NCBI GenBank assembly: GCA_016284175.1
Contig: JAEEOJ010000056.1
Span: forward strand, 1 to 42,003
DNA: 42,003 nt
From: Lachnospiraceae bacterium
GTDB lineage: Bacteria > Bacillota > Clostridia > Lachnospirales > Lachnospiraceae
Direction: 5' to 3'
Positions within the stretch are counted from its first letter, which is position 1. Each line of letters starts with the position of its first letter. The notes beneath the pieces were generated by a model. That model ran no database searches. It was not told where the DNA came from and saw nothing but the letters and a program-made list of their open reading frames with translations. Position numbers and translations under genes: made by a program. Of the stretch, positions 7,552-15,016 are shown in pieces.

Positions 7552-7983
7552 TTATTTACCAATATTTATGCCGAACTGATTCAGGAAATTATTCATTCCG
7601 TCGCCCACACGCTTCATAAACTGAGTTGCATCATCTATTTTCTCAAGCGTAGAGTTTAGCTTGTCGACATCTATTCCGTTTAGAACCTTGCTGAATCCGT
7701 CGAAATCCAGTTTGCCGATGGCATCAAGTGTTTCGTTGATCTTAAATACGTCCACTGCATTGTTCAACGTACTTATTGTCTTGTTAAGTCCCTCGACGTC
7801 TATTCCGTTTAAAACCTCAAGCGCAGGCTCCAGCATATTTGCAAAATTCTTTATCTGAACTCCGAGATAAATCGTTCCGCAAAGGTTTCCGATAAGCAGG
7901 AAAAACACCAGTATAAGAATTACTCTGTCGATTATCTGACCGATAAAAATGCTTTTAAGTCTTTTTTGATCTTTTTCTTCCAT
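7552..7983 (-). CDS. small membrane protein with an internal duplication, unknown function
   Basis: Not recognised. The 143-residue protein has one strong hydrophobic segment (about residues 20-42) after a short charged N-terminus, then a helical, probably extracytoplasmic region. Two similar motifs are present, VLNGIDVEGLNKTISTLNNA (57-76) and VLNGIDVDKLNSTLEKIDDA (100-119), which indicates an internal repeat of 43 residues. The pattern of regularly spaced leucine/isoleucine suggests a coiled coil, as in DUF948-like proteins, but no firm family can be named. It begins 3 bp after the YhaN-like ATPase stop, so it is almost certainly co-translated with the nuclease/ATPase pair and may localise it to the membrane (inference). 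Confidence 0.75.
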   Translation of the reverse strand: MEEKDQKRLKSIFIGQIIDRVILILVFFLLIGNLCGTIYLGVQIKNFANMLEPALEVLNGIDVEGLNKTISTLNNAVDVFKINETLDAIGKLDFDGFSKVLNGIDVDKLNSTLEKIDDATQFMKRVGDGMNNFLNQFGINIGK

Positions 7984-7986
7984 AAC

Positions 7987-10437
7987 TTAACCCCCGTTTG
8001 TTCTGCTCTCATGGCAGGTAAAATATATTATCTGGTAATCTTCGGAAATCTTATCGAGCACCTTCATGGCTCCCGAAAGATTGCTCTCGTCGTAGTTTAC
8101 GAACGGATCGTCCAGTATTACAAAAGGCTTTTCTTTCTGATACATTGCATCAATTAAAGCAAGTCTTAAACAGAAATCCGTTACCTCCTGCAGACCGAGA
8201 CTTAAATCGCTTATGCGGCGCTGCATTCCCTCTTCGGTCTTTGTCAGGTTTAAATCGGTATCGATTCTGAAAGAGTCAGTATCTTCCTCTTCAAAATACT
8301 CCGAATACTTTTTGAAACCTTCCATGGTCGGTCCGGTGTATTTAAGTGAAAGCTCGTTCTTTGCCTTGGTAAGAAACTCTAAAGTTTTCTGCATCAGAGC
8401 ATAATCTTTTTCGTACTCCGCCAATCTTTCTTTATCCTCGTCGATTTTAACGCCCAATCCTAAAAGAGAATCTCTTTCTTCCTGACGTTCTTCGAGACGT
8501 TTCCTGAAATTAATCAGAACTTCGGATTCTTTTTCAATCTCTTCCTCAAGTTCCGAAACTTCGTCTCTTAAGTCGTCGATATCGGGCAAATCTTCAGGCA
8601 GTTCCTTACATATTTCTGTTATATCATTTTCCGACTCAAATTGCACTAAAATATTCTTTTTTCTTTCGCTTTCTTCCATGCATGAAACAAACCTTACAGA
8701 CTTCTTCTGATACTCGTCTAACTGTGCATCGTCAGCAGCACTTCCGCTCTTTCCGATTCGCGCATAAAATTCGTTTACTTCGTCGCCGTTTTTTATAAAA
8801 TCAGCTTTGCATTTTTCGAATATTTCGAGTTTCTTTTTGCCTTCCGTATAAACCTTTACGTCTTCTAAAAGTTTTACGAGGTCGTCGGTCACGGTGCTTT
8901 CGTTGAAAGGCACATTGTATTTGTCCAAAAAGTTTTTAACCTGGTTGTTCGTAAAAAGAATATCGTCTTTGCCGGACTTGATGACATTTCTCGTAAAATG
9001 TGAAGAATCGACTTTCGAGATTGCCTCATCCTTTGTGATATCCGTATCACGCTTTAAGTTGAATTCGCCCTTCTTAAAGAGTCTCATGACTAAAATAAGA
9101 ATTACGAATATTACTCCTAAAACAAACGCAGCCACTTCCGGAATAAGTATGAAGCTGTCGCGCATGCCCTTTATTCCGAGCACGGTAAGTGCGATTGCCG
9201 TACCGAAGAAAAGAAGCGCAAGGATTAAAAAGATAATGAGTTTTGTCTTTCTCTTTTTCTCGCTTACACGAAAAGCCTCAAGGCCTTTCTCGTATTTTTC
9301 TCTCTGTTCTTCTTTCTGCTGTTCAATATACTCCTCGGCTTCGGTCTTTAAGTCGTTTTCCTTGCCTAAGATATCCTGCTTTTTAGTCTGGGTTTCGTTC
9401 CAGAGAGAGATGTATTTCTTAACCTCTTCTTCACTGCAGGTTCCGTTCTTAAACTTGTCTTCAAGATCCATCCAGTTCTCGTCTTTTACGATGGCATTTT
9501 CCTTCATCTCTTCTTCGAGATGTTTCATCTTAATGCCCTTGTCGCGGACTGCATTGATGTCGCTTAACGACGGAACATGGCCCGCAAAGAAATCAAATAT
9601 CTCATCGGTCTTTTTGCGGCTCTCTTCGTATTCGCCTTTTAGCGAATCGTACATTTTTTTCTTGGCTTTTATTGAGTCCGCCTTCATTACTTCGGATTCT
9701 TTTCTTTTAAGATCTTTTATCTTTCGGCGGTCATTGTCGATTCTCTCGGTCTGTGCCATTATCTGGCCTTCAAGAATATCGGTCGCTTTTTCTGTATCCT
9801 CAAGATTTCTGAAACGGTTGTTTTCTTCGGATAATTCAATCTGAAGACACTTAATTTTCCCGGGCTTTCTGTCGGGAGAATACTCGTTTAATTTCTTTTC
9901 AAATCTGGCGCATGCGGTATCGAAATTGTTGATATCGTCTGTCGCATCGGTAAGATTGCCGAGCTTTGCTCTGATTGAATCGGTTACGGAATCGTCGTTT
10001 TTCTGCAAATCGGGTGATGCGATATAAGCGGTTCTGAAGAATGAATCTTTGTCTATTCCAAAAATCGTGTTGCCTAAAGTCTTCTTATCAAACGCGTTGC
10101 TGACTGCATTCGAAGGAAGTTCTCTGACTTCAAACGAATCGGAATTGTCGTTTTTGCCGAATGTTCTCGATACTTCGTATTCTTTGCCCGCATATTCGAA
10201 AGTGATGCTTCCGCCATAGATACCGTTGTTCCAGGGGCGGAATTTTTCTCTCTCTTTATCTTTTAAACTCTTTTTGTTTTCATCCTCAAAGCCGTAAAGC
10301 ATAACTTTAATAAACGATGCTAAAGTGCTCTTTCCAAAGCCGTTGTCTTCGCAGAACACATTGAGCCCGTCATTAAAATCAAACTTTTCATCATGGATTT
10401 TTCCAAAGCCGGAAATATAACAGGAAATCAGTTTCAT
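7987..10437 (-). CDS. YhaN-like SMC/RecF-type ATPase, subunit of a DNA-processing complex
   Basis: ABC-type ATPase of 816 residues related to SbcC/Rad50 and B. subtilis YhaN. Walker A is EDNGFGKST (30-38), the ABC signature region is near LSLGLQEVTDF, and Walker B is PFVILDDPF (771-779) followed by a D-loop. Between the nucleotide-binding halves are long charged coiled coils. Two hydrophobic segments (about 400-420 and 430-453) interrupt the coils, a feature of YhaN proteins but not of classical SbcC, suggesting membrane attachment. The ATG overlaps the stop of the SbcD-like nuclease gene by 4 bp, so the two are translationally coupled. Probable role: ATP-driven partner of the nuclease in DNA end processing. 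Exact substrate unknown. Confidence 0.88.
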   Translation of the reverse strand: MKLISCYISGFGKIHDEKFDFNDGLNVFCEDNGFGKSTLASFIKVMLYGFEDENKKSLKDKEREKFRPWNNGIYGGSITFEYAGKEYEVSRTFGKNDNSDSFEVRELPSNAVSNAFDKKTLGNTIFGIDKDSFFRTAYIASPDLQKNDDSVTDSIRAKLGNLTDATDDINNFDTACARFEKKLNEYSPDRKPGKIKCLQIELSEENNRFRNLEDTEKATDILEGQIMAQTERIDNDRRKIKDLKRKESEVMKADSIKAKKKMYDSLKGEYEESRKKTDEIFDFFAGHVPSLSDINAVRDKGIKMKHLEEEMKENAIVKDENWMDLEDKFKNGTCSEEEVKKYISLWNETQTKKQDILGKENDLKTEAEEYIEQQKEEQREKYEKGLEAFRVSEKKRKTKLIIFLILALLFFGTAIALTVLGIKGMRDSFILIPEVAAFVLGVIFVILILVMRLFKKGEFNLKRDTDITKDEAISKVDSSHFTRNVIKSGKDDILFTNNQVKNFLDKYNVPFNESTVTDDLVKLLEDVKVYTEGKKKLEIFEKCKADFIKNGDEVNEFYARIGKSGSAADDAQLDEYQKKSVRFVSCMEESERKKNILVQFESENDITEICKELPEDLPDIDDLRDEVSELEEEIEKESEVLINFRKRLEERQEERDSLLGLGVKIDEDKERLAEYEKDYALMQKTLEFLTKAKNELSLKYTGPTMEGFKKYSEYFEEEDTDSFRIDTDLNLTKTEEGMQRRISDLSLGLQEVTDFCLRLALIDAMYQKEKPFVILDDPFVNYDESNLSGAMKVLDKISEDYQIIYFTCHESRTNGG

Positions 10438-11555
10438 TGTATAATCTCCTCTCCGGAAAGTGCTCTGAGTCCCATGCGTACTATCTGTCCCTTGGTCTCT
10501 TCGTCAATCTCGTCGGACTCTTCGACAAGACGGATAAACCAGCCCTTTAACGATTCGTCGAGCGCATACTTTCTGTAATCAACGCTCACGCGACTTTCGT
10601 TTTTGGCTTTTACGAAGAAGTAATCATCCATTACGGATGCAGCGATTAAATTCTCGTTAACCTCCGCATTCTCATCCACGTTTCCGATGAGACGGATTTT
10701 TATCATGTCGCGCCCGCTGTAACGCTTTGAGAAAAGTTCGCTTTTAACTTTTTCTATAATCTCGCCCGAGTTGTCGAGGCCCGAAATATCCACATCGAGT
10801 GTATGAAGTTTTCTGTATGCGAAATCCACGAACTGCGGAATGATGTCGCCCTTCTCTTCATCCACGTCAAGAAGCACGAAACCGTGGTCTCCGCACTCAT
10901 CAAATCCCCTGCCTTCAAGACAGCCGGGATAGCAGTATACGCCTCTTGAATCGAGGGTTTTAAGTTTGTACTCGTGCACATGTCCAAGCGCAAGGTAATC
11001 TATGCCTCTGCCGCGAAGCTCCGAAACAGGAACTGTTTCGGTCTTGTCTTTTCCCTTGTACTCATTCTCCTGACCGTGAAGAGTAACAATGTTTATATCA
11101 TCAAAATCTGCGGTAAAAAGTTTCATGAGCGAAGAAACATTTTCGTTAAATTCCGCGCCGTAGAGTTTTATCTTTTTGCCCGTTGAACCGGGATTTAAAA
11201 CATACGAAGTCCAGGTATCTTCAAACATGTGGAAATTCGCGGGTACGTCTCCCGTGCCTTTTATGAAGCTTATAAAACTTTCCCTGTCATGGTTTCCGCG
11301 AAGGTAATAGAAATCTATGTCTTTGTATTTGTTTATCTGTGTAAGGACGATGCTCGCAACTTTTTTGGCAACGCTCTTTGTGTCAAAAAGGTCGCCCGCG
11401 ATGATTATCGCTTTAACGCCTAAGTCTGCGGCAGACTCGCAAAGGCGCGTGAAATTAAGCGTAAGTTCGTCTTTACGCTTCGCTGCTTTTTCGCCTTCAA
11501 GATGTGTTTTCATCGACGAATCAAGATGTAAATCCGCCGTGTGGATAATCTTCAT
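10434..11555 (-). CDS. SbcD/Mre11-like metallophosphoesterase (YhaO-type nuclease)
   Basis: Metal-dependent DNA nuclease, 373 residues. The calcineurin-type motifs occur in order: DLHLDS (Asp8, His10), GDLFD, GNHD, LHGQE and GHVHE, together forming the two-metal centre. The C-terminal region (about 270-373) resembles the DNA-binding cap. The ATG at 11555 is chosen because GGAG is 7 nt upstream and the conserved KIIHTADLHLD strand starts immediately; the ORF can be extended upstream without a good ribosome binding site. It is the first gene of the operon and overlaps the YhaN-like ATPase gene by 4 bp. The pair order matches B. subtilis yhaO-yhaN. Confidence 0.9.
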   Translation of the reverse strand: MKIIHTADLHLDSSMKTHLEGEKAAKRKDELTLNFTRLCESAADLGVKAIIIAGDLFDTKSVAKKVASIVLTQINKYKDIDFYYLRGNHDRESFISFIKGTGDVPANFHMFEDTWTSYVLNPGSTGKKIKLYGAEFNENVSSLMKLFTADFDDINIVTLHGQENEYKGKDKTETVPVSELRGRGIDYLALGHVHEYKLKTLDSRGVYCYPGCLEGRGFDECGDHGFVLLDVDEEKGDIIPQFVDFAYRKLHTLDVDISGLDNSGEIIEKVKSELFSKRYSGRDMIKIRLIGNVDENAEVNENLIAASVMDDYFFVKAKNESRVSVDYRKYALDESLKGWFIRLVEESDEIDEETKGQIVRMGLRALSGEEIIQ

Positions 11556-11577
11556 TTTTTTCTCCGTTTTTATCTTT

Positions 11578-11592
11578 CGGACCCGCGGTCCG
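11578..11592. promoter_or_regulatory. perfect inverted repeat at the start of the nuclease operon transcript
   Basis: CGGACC-CGC-GGTCCG, a 6-bp perfect palindrome, lies immediately downstream of the predicted transcription start of the nuclease operon. It could be a repressor operator or a 5' stabilising hairpin; nothing distinguishes these. Confidence 0.4.
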
Positions 11593-11602
11593 CACACGAT
11601 TA

Positions 11603-11611
11603 ATTATACCA
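11603..11611 (-). promoter_or_regulatory. extended -10 promoter of the nuclease/ATPase/mscL operon
   Basis: Minus-strand TGGTATAAT: a perfect TATAAT (11603-11608) with an upstream TG, the extended -10 form. No good -35 box is visible 16-18 nt upstream, in keeping with an extended -10 promoter. Predicted start near 11596. Confidence 0.6.
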
Positions 11612-11698
11612 TAGCCGGACGCGAAAATATATATTTCTTGCTCTTGAAAAAAGAAAGATACTCATCTAAAATTTTGATATGTGAATGAGGAAAATGCC

Positions 11699-12499
11699 AT
11701 GAAAAAAACCTTTAACGACGATTTTAATCTGAGTGTAATCGCCGAGAGCGGCCAGTGCTTCAGATTTAACAGAATAGATGAAAATACTTACAGGATTGTT
11801 GCTTTCGGAAAGGTTCTGACCATAAAAGATTCAGGCGGGAACTCCTTTGATTTTGACTGCAGCGCAGACGATTTTAAAAAGATCTGGAAGAACTATTTTG
11901 ATCTTGATACAAATTATTCTTCTATCCGCGAATCCGTAAAAGACGATGCGTTTTTATGCGACTGTGCGGCTCGCTCCGTGGGCATGAGAATTTTGAATCA
12001 GGATAAATGGGAAATGACTGTTTCTTTTATCATCTCGCAGAGAAAAAGCATTCCGGCAATCAAAACTTCGATTGAAAGACTCTGCAAGACCTGCGGTACG
12101 CTGATTGAAGGCGATACTTATGCTTTCCCGACACCCGTACAGATACTCGGCGCGCCTTTGGATAAACTCGCCGAGTGCGGTCTCGGTTACAGACTGCCTT
12201 ATATAAGACTGGCTGCAGAAGCTTTTTATTCGGAGCCTGATATTATTTCACGTCTGGATGAGCTCTCTGATGAGGAACTCTTGGAGGAGTTAAAAAAGAT
12301 GCAGGGCGTCGGTGACAAGGTTGCTTCATGCATTGCATTATTCGGCTTCCATCGTTTGGATTTCTTCCCCAAGGATGTCTGGATTAACCGTGCTCTCGCA
12401 GAGCATTTTCCGACAGGTTTTGATTTCGAAGCTTATGCGCCTTACAACGGAGTTATTCAGCAGTATATCTTTTATGCTTACAGAAATGCGAAAAGATAA
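11699..12499 (+). CDS. ogg: 8-oxoguanine DNA glycosylase/AP lyase (OGG1 type)
   Basis: Base-excision repair enzyme removing 8-oxoguanine opposite C. The 266-residue product has the OGG N-terminal domain (SGQCFRFNRIDENTYRIV) and the helix-hairpin-helix-GPD domain. The catalytic lysine is in KMQGVGDKVASCIALFG (Lys207), and the conserved aspartate in FPKDVWI (Asp226), matching Lys249 and Asp268 of the human enzyme. The ATG at 11699 follows GAGG at 8 nt; a GTG at 11681 in frame overlaps that site and is less likely. Divergent from the nuclease operon, giving a local DNA-repair cluster. Ends at a strong bidirectional terminator. Confidence 0.9.
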   Translation: MKKTFNDDFNLSVIAESGQCFRFNRIDENTYRIVAFGKVLTIKDSGGNSFDFDCSADDFKKIWKNYFDLDTNYSSIRESVKDDAFLCDCAARSVGMRILNQDKWEMTVSFIISQRKSIPAIKTSIERLCKTCGTLIEGDTYAFPTPVQILGAPLDKLAECGLGYRLPYIRLAAEAFYSEPDIISRLDELSDEELLEELKKMQGVGDKVASCIALFGFHRLDFFPKDVWINRALAEHFPTGFDFEAYAPYNGVIQQYIFYAYRNAKR

Positions 12500-12502
12500 A
12501 AC

Positions 12503-12532
12503 AAAAAGTGCAGGCAGGCCTGCACTTTTTTA
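12503..12532. terminator. bidirectional intrinsic terminator between ogg and truB
   Basis: AAAAAGTGCAGG with CCTGCACTTTTT, loop CAGG: 12-bp stem with A and T tracts on both sides. It serves the convergent ogg (+) and truB (-) genes; its right arm abuts and slightly overlaps the truB stop codon. Confidence 0.92.
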
Positions 12533-13432
12533 AGTCATAAACATTTTATAAGGTTTGAAGTAATTCTTTTCTTTCTCGAATGCGTACACCGCACAGAAAT
12601 CACCCTCTGCGTTATAGACTTTATACATCTTTCCGTCTGCAGGTTCTGTGCTTAATTCTTTTACATTATCAATCAGCAGAGGGTTTCCGTTATCAATGAT
12701 TCTTTTAGATTCAGAAAGAACATATAGCGAATCCAGGTCTTTAAATACTTCCTCAGTCTTTAAGATAAAATCATCAATCTTCCCGGCTTTCGCAAGTTCT
12801 TCAATCTGCGATAATTTGAGCGAATCTTTCTCTTCGAAAAACGATACTGCGGTTCTTTTAAGATGTTCCATGCATCCGCCGCAGCCAAGCTTTTCTCCTA
12901 TATCTCTGCAAAGTGATCTTATGTATGTTCCTTTTGAACATTTTACGGTAAATGTTACGTAGGGAACTGCTATCTCTTTTATCTCTATTTGATAGATTTT
13001 TATATCTCTTGCTTCGCGCTCAATTTCGATTCCGGCTCTGGCAAGTTCGTAAAGTTTCTTTCCGTCTTTTTTTAATGCCGAATACATCGGCGGAACCTGC
13101 TTTATATCTCCGACGAAAGAATTTATTGCTTTTATGATTTCTTCGTCAGTGCAGTCCACGTTTTTTTGACTTAAGGCTTTGCCCGTGGTGTCTTCGGTAT
13201 CGGTCGTGGTGCCAAGCAGCATTTTGCACTCGTATTCCTTGTCTTTGTCTTCAAGAAAAGAACAGAGCTTGGTCGCATTGCCGAGGCACACCATCAGTAC
13301 GCCTTCCGCTGCGGGATCGAGTGTTCCCGTATGGCCTATTTTCTTTTGTTTTAAAATTCCGCGAAGAACCGCTACCGCATCAAGCGATGTGAAGCCCGGC
13401 TCTTTGTAGACATTTATTAATCCGTTGTACAT
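12530..13432 (-). CDS. truB: tRNA pseudouridine-55 synthase
   Basis: Forms pseudouridine 55 in the T-psi-C loop of tRNAs. The 300-residue protein has the TruB catalytic motif IGHTGTLDPAAEGVL with catalytic Asp39, the KEYECKMLLGTTTDTEDTTG segment, QVPPMYSALKKDGKKLYELA and the KCSKGTYIRSLCRDIGEKLG motif. Length and order are normal. The start at 13432 lies 16 bp inside the 3' end of hydF, so the genes are overlapping and probably translationally coupled. The gene ends in the shared hairpin with ogg. In many bacteria truB follows rbfA; here it follows hydF. Confidence 0.97.
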   Translation of the reverse strand: MYNGLINVYKEPGFTSLDAVAVLRGILKQKKIGHTGTLDPAAEGVLMVCLGNATKLCSFLEDKDKEYECKMLLGTTTDTEDTTGKALSQKNVDCTDEEIIKAINSFVGDIKQVPPMYSALKKDGKKLYELARAGIEIEREARDIKIYQIEIKEIAVPYVTFTVKCSKGTYIRSLCRDIGEKLGCGGCMEHLKRTAVSFFEEKDSLKLSQIEELAKAGKIDDFILKTEEVFKDLDSLYVLSESKRIIDNGNPLLIDNVKELSTEPADGKMYKVYNAEGDFCAVYAFEKEKNYFKPYKMFMT

Positions 13433-14622
13433 AAAGGTTTCATACTTCTTTCAAGCACGCCTGTCAGATATGCTATCGTCATGCCGTAATTTGTTATTGC
13501 AATATTGTGCTTCTTTGCTGCTTCGATACGCGCTTTCATTTCTTTTTCGTTTAACATGCACCCGCCGCAGTGAATGATGACCTTGTATTTTTCAAGGTCG
13601 TCGGGATATTCGGTTCCCTGCGTAAAATCAATCTGCACGTCGGCTTTTTTGCGAAGCATTGCGGGAATCTTTTCGGTTCCGATATCTCCGCACTGTCTAT
13701 GATGTGTGCAACCCTCAGCGATGAGCACATAGTCTCCGTCCTTAAGACTTTCAACCGCTTTGATTCCGTCGAGCTGATAATCAAGCTCACCCTTATATCT
13801 TGCAAAAAGAATTGAGAATGATGTAAGCGGAATTTCTTCAGGCACGATTGCCGCAACCTTCTTAAAAGCCTGGCTGTCGGTAATGACAAGCTTTGCATCT
13901 TTGCCATATCTTGCAATAACATCTGCTAATTCGCTGTCTCTGCAGACGATAGGAACTGCACCGTGGTCAAGCAAGTCTCTGATGGTCTGCTGCTGCGGTA
14001 AAATAAGTCTTCCTTTAGGTGCAGCCTTGTCAATCGGAACTACAAGAATTACAAGGTCGTTCGGCTCAATTAAATCTCCGACAAGTACTTTATCATCCTT
14101 TGTATCGTTAAGGAGTTTTGCGATCGTTTCCTTAAGTTCAAAAATGCCTTCTCCGGTTACAGCACTTACGGAAAGCGTAGCGGATAATTCGGAATCATCG
14201 TCTTTTTTAGGAATGTCTTTTGTGGATGCTATGTCCGATTTGTTGTACACCTTGATTACCGGAACTTTTCTCTCTTCTATGAGTGAGAGAATCTCCGCGT
14301 CTTCGGGCGCAAATCCTTTTTCGGTATCAATAACCAGAACCGCAAGGTCTGTCTTTCTTAAGACGCCTTTGGCCTTCTCAATTCTGAGTTCGCCCAGTTC
14401 TCCGACATCATCAAGACCCGGTGTATCAATCACAACCACAGGTCCCGCAGGAAGAAGTTCCATCGATTTGTACACAGGGTCAGTAGTTGTTCCCGGCACA
14501 TTGGACACTATCGCAAACTTCTGTCCGGTAACAGCGTTTAAAAGACTGCTTTTACCTGCATTCCTGCACCCAAAAAACGCTATATGTTTTCTCTCCGATC
14601 CCGGAGTATCATTTAATCCCAT
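13417..14622 (-). CDS. hydF: [FeFe]-hydrogenase H-cluster maturation GTPase HydF
   Basis: Scaffold GTPase that assembles the 2Fe subcluster and delivers it to [FeFe]-hydrogenase. The 401-residue product has the N-terminal GTPase domain with G1 GCRNAGKSS (18-26), G3 DTPG and G4 NKSD, and a C-terminal iron-sulfur domain with Cys305-x-His307 and His351-Cys352-x2-Cys355, the metal-binding signature of HydF. The ribosome binding site TGGAG precedes ATG. Partners HydE and HydG are absent from the window, so this copy is separated from them or they lie elsewhere. It overlaps truB by 16 bp. The REP-like element 14661-14759 lies just upstream. Confidence 0.95.
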   Translation of the reverse strand: MGLNDTPGSERKHIAFFGCRNAGKSSLLNAVTGQKFAIVSNVPGTTTDPVYKSMELLPAGPVVVIDTPGLDDVGELGELRIEKAKGVLRKTDLAVLVIDTEKGFAPEDAEILSLIEERKVPVIKVYNKSDIASTKDIPKKDDDSELSATLSVSAVTGEGIFELKETIAKLLNDTKDDKVLVGDLIEPNDLVILVVPIDKAAPKGRLILPQQQTIRDLLDHGAVPIVCRDSELADVIARYGKDAKLVITDSQAFKKVAAIVPEEIPLTSFSILFARYKGELDYQLDGIKAVESLKDGDYVLIAEGCTHHRQCGDIGTEKIPAMLRKKADVQIDFTQGTEYPDDLEKYKVIIHCGGCMLNEKEMKARIEAAKKHNIAITNYGMTIAYLTGVLERSMKPLCTTD

Positions 14623-14660
14623 TGTTTTTTCTCCATTTAATTATTTATAGAACTGGTCTT

Positions 14661-14759
14661 CCACTAGGTTCGAAAGAACCTCACCAAGTGGAATCCCATG
14701 GCACGCACTAGGCTCGAAAAAACCTCGCCAAGTGCTCCGCACACGTCCCCAATTGGCTC
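14661..14759. repeat. REP-like palindromic repeat cluster (type 1)
   Basis: Two similar palindromes with a 44-bp period: CCACTAGG with CCAAGTGG (14661/14684 region) and GCACTAGG (14705-14712) with CCAAGTGC (14728-14735), each enclosing a short inner inverted repeat around GAAA. The outer pair changes from C-G to G-C while keeping pairing. On the minus strand the cluster begins GAGCCAATTGGGGACG (14759-14744), the same GAGCCAnnnGGGGACG start as the element at 32247. It begins within the stop codon of the 83-residue gene and may act as its terminator. Confidence 0.65.
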
Positions 14760-15009
14760 AAGTCCAGTAAGGCTTCTGGTCCTTGTGGGTGAAGCCCTGC
14801 ATTTTGGTCCTGTATTCTTCGAGCTTATCGCTGTAGGCTGCCTTGACTTTTTCTTTGAGCACGCCCTGTTCACAGAGCTTGTTATAAAGCTCTTCGAACT
14901 CGCGGAAGTTGGCCTGTGCGGCATCTTTGTAGTTGTTGCTCATGTTGGCATCGATATGTTTTATGATGTCATCCATTGCTTTTTCGTACTGGTTTTTAAA
15001 TAATCCCAT
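14758..15009 (-). CDS. small conserved-looking protein, unknown function
   Basis: Not recognised. The product has 83 residues, is soluble and mostly helical by composition (KNQYEKAMDDIIKHIDAN, QANFREFEELYNKLCEQG), with no signal peptide or membrane segment. A ribosome binding site AGGTGA sits 6 nt before ATG. It starts 7 bp after the stop of the GGDEF protein on the same strand, so co-transcription is likely. The stop codon merges with the REP-like cluster. Probably genuine because of its ribosome binding site, spacing and codon pattern. Function unknown. Confidence 0.65.
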   Translation of the reverse strand: MGLFKNQYEKAMDDIIKHIDANMSNNYKDAAQANFREFEELYNKLCEQGVLKEKVKAAYSDKLEEYRTKMQGFTHKDQKPYWT

Positions 15010-15016
15010 AAGTCAC

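Noticed and set aside
8894-9844. 316-codon open frame antisense to the YhaN-like gene
   Set aside because: Ser/Phe-rich low-complexity product mirroring the Glu/Lys-rich coiled coil on the other strand; no ribosome binding site.
13417-13432. Possible frameshift joining hydF and truB
   Set aside because: Both proteins are complete with normal ends, so this is an ordinary gene overlap.
14664-14924. 86-codon frame overlapping the 83-residue gene in another frame
   Set aside because: It reads through the REP-like palindromes; the 83-residue frame has the ribosome binding site and operon spacing.
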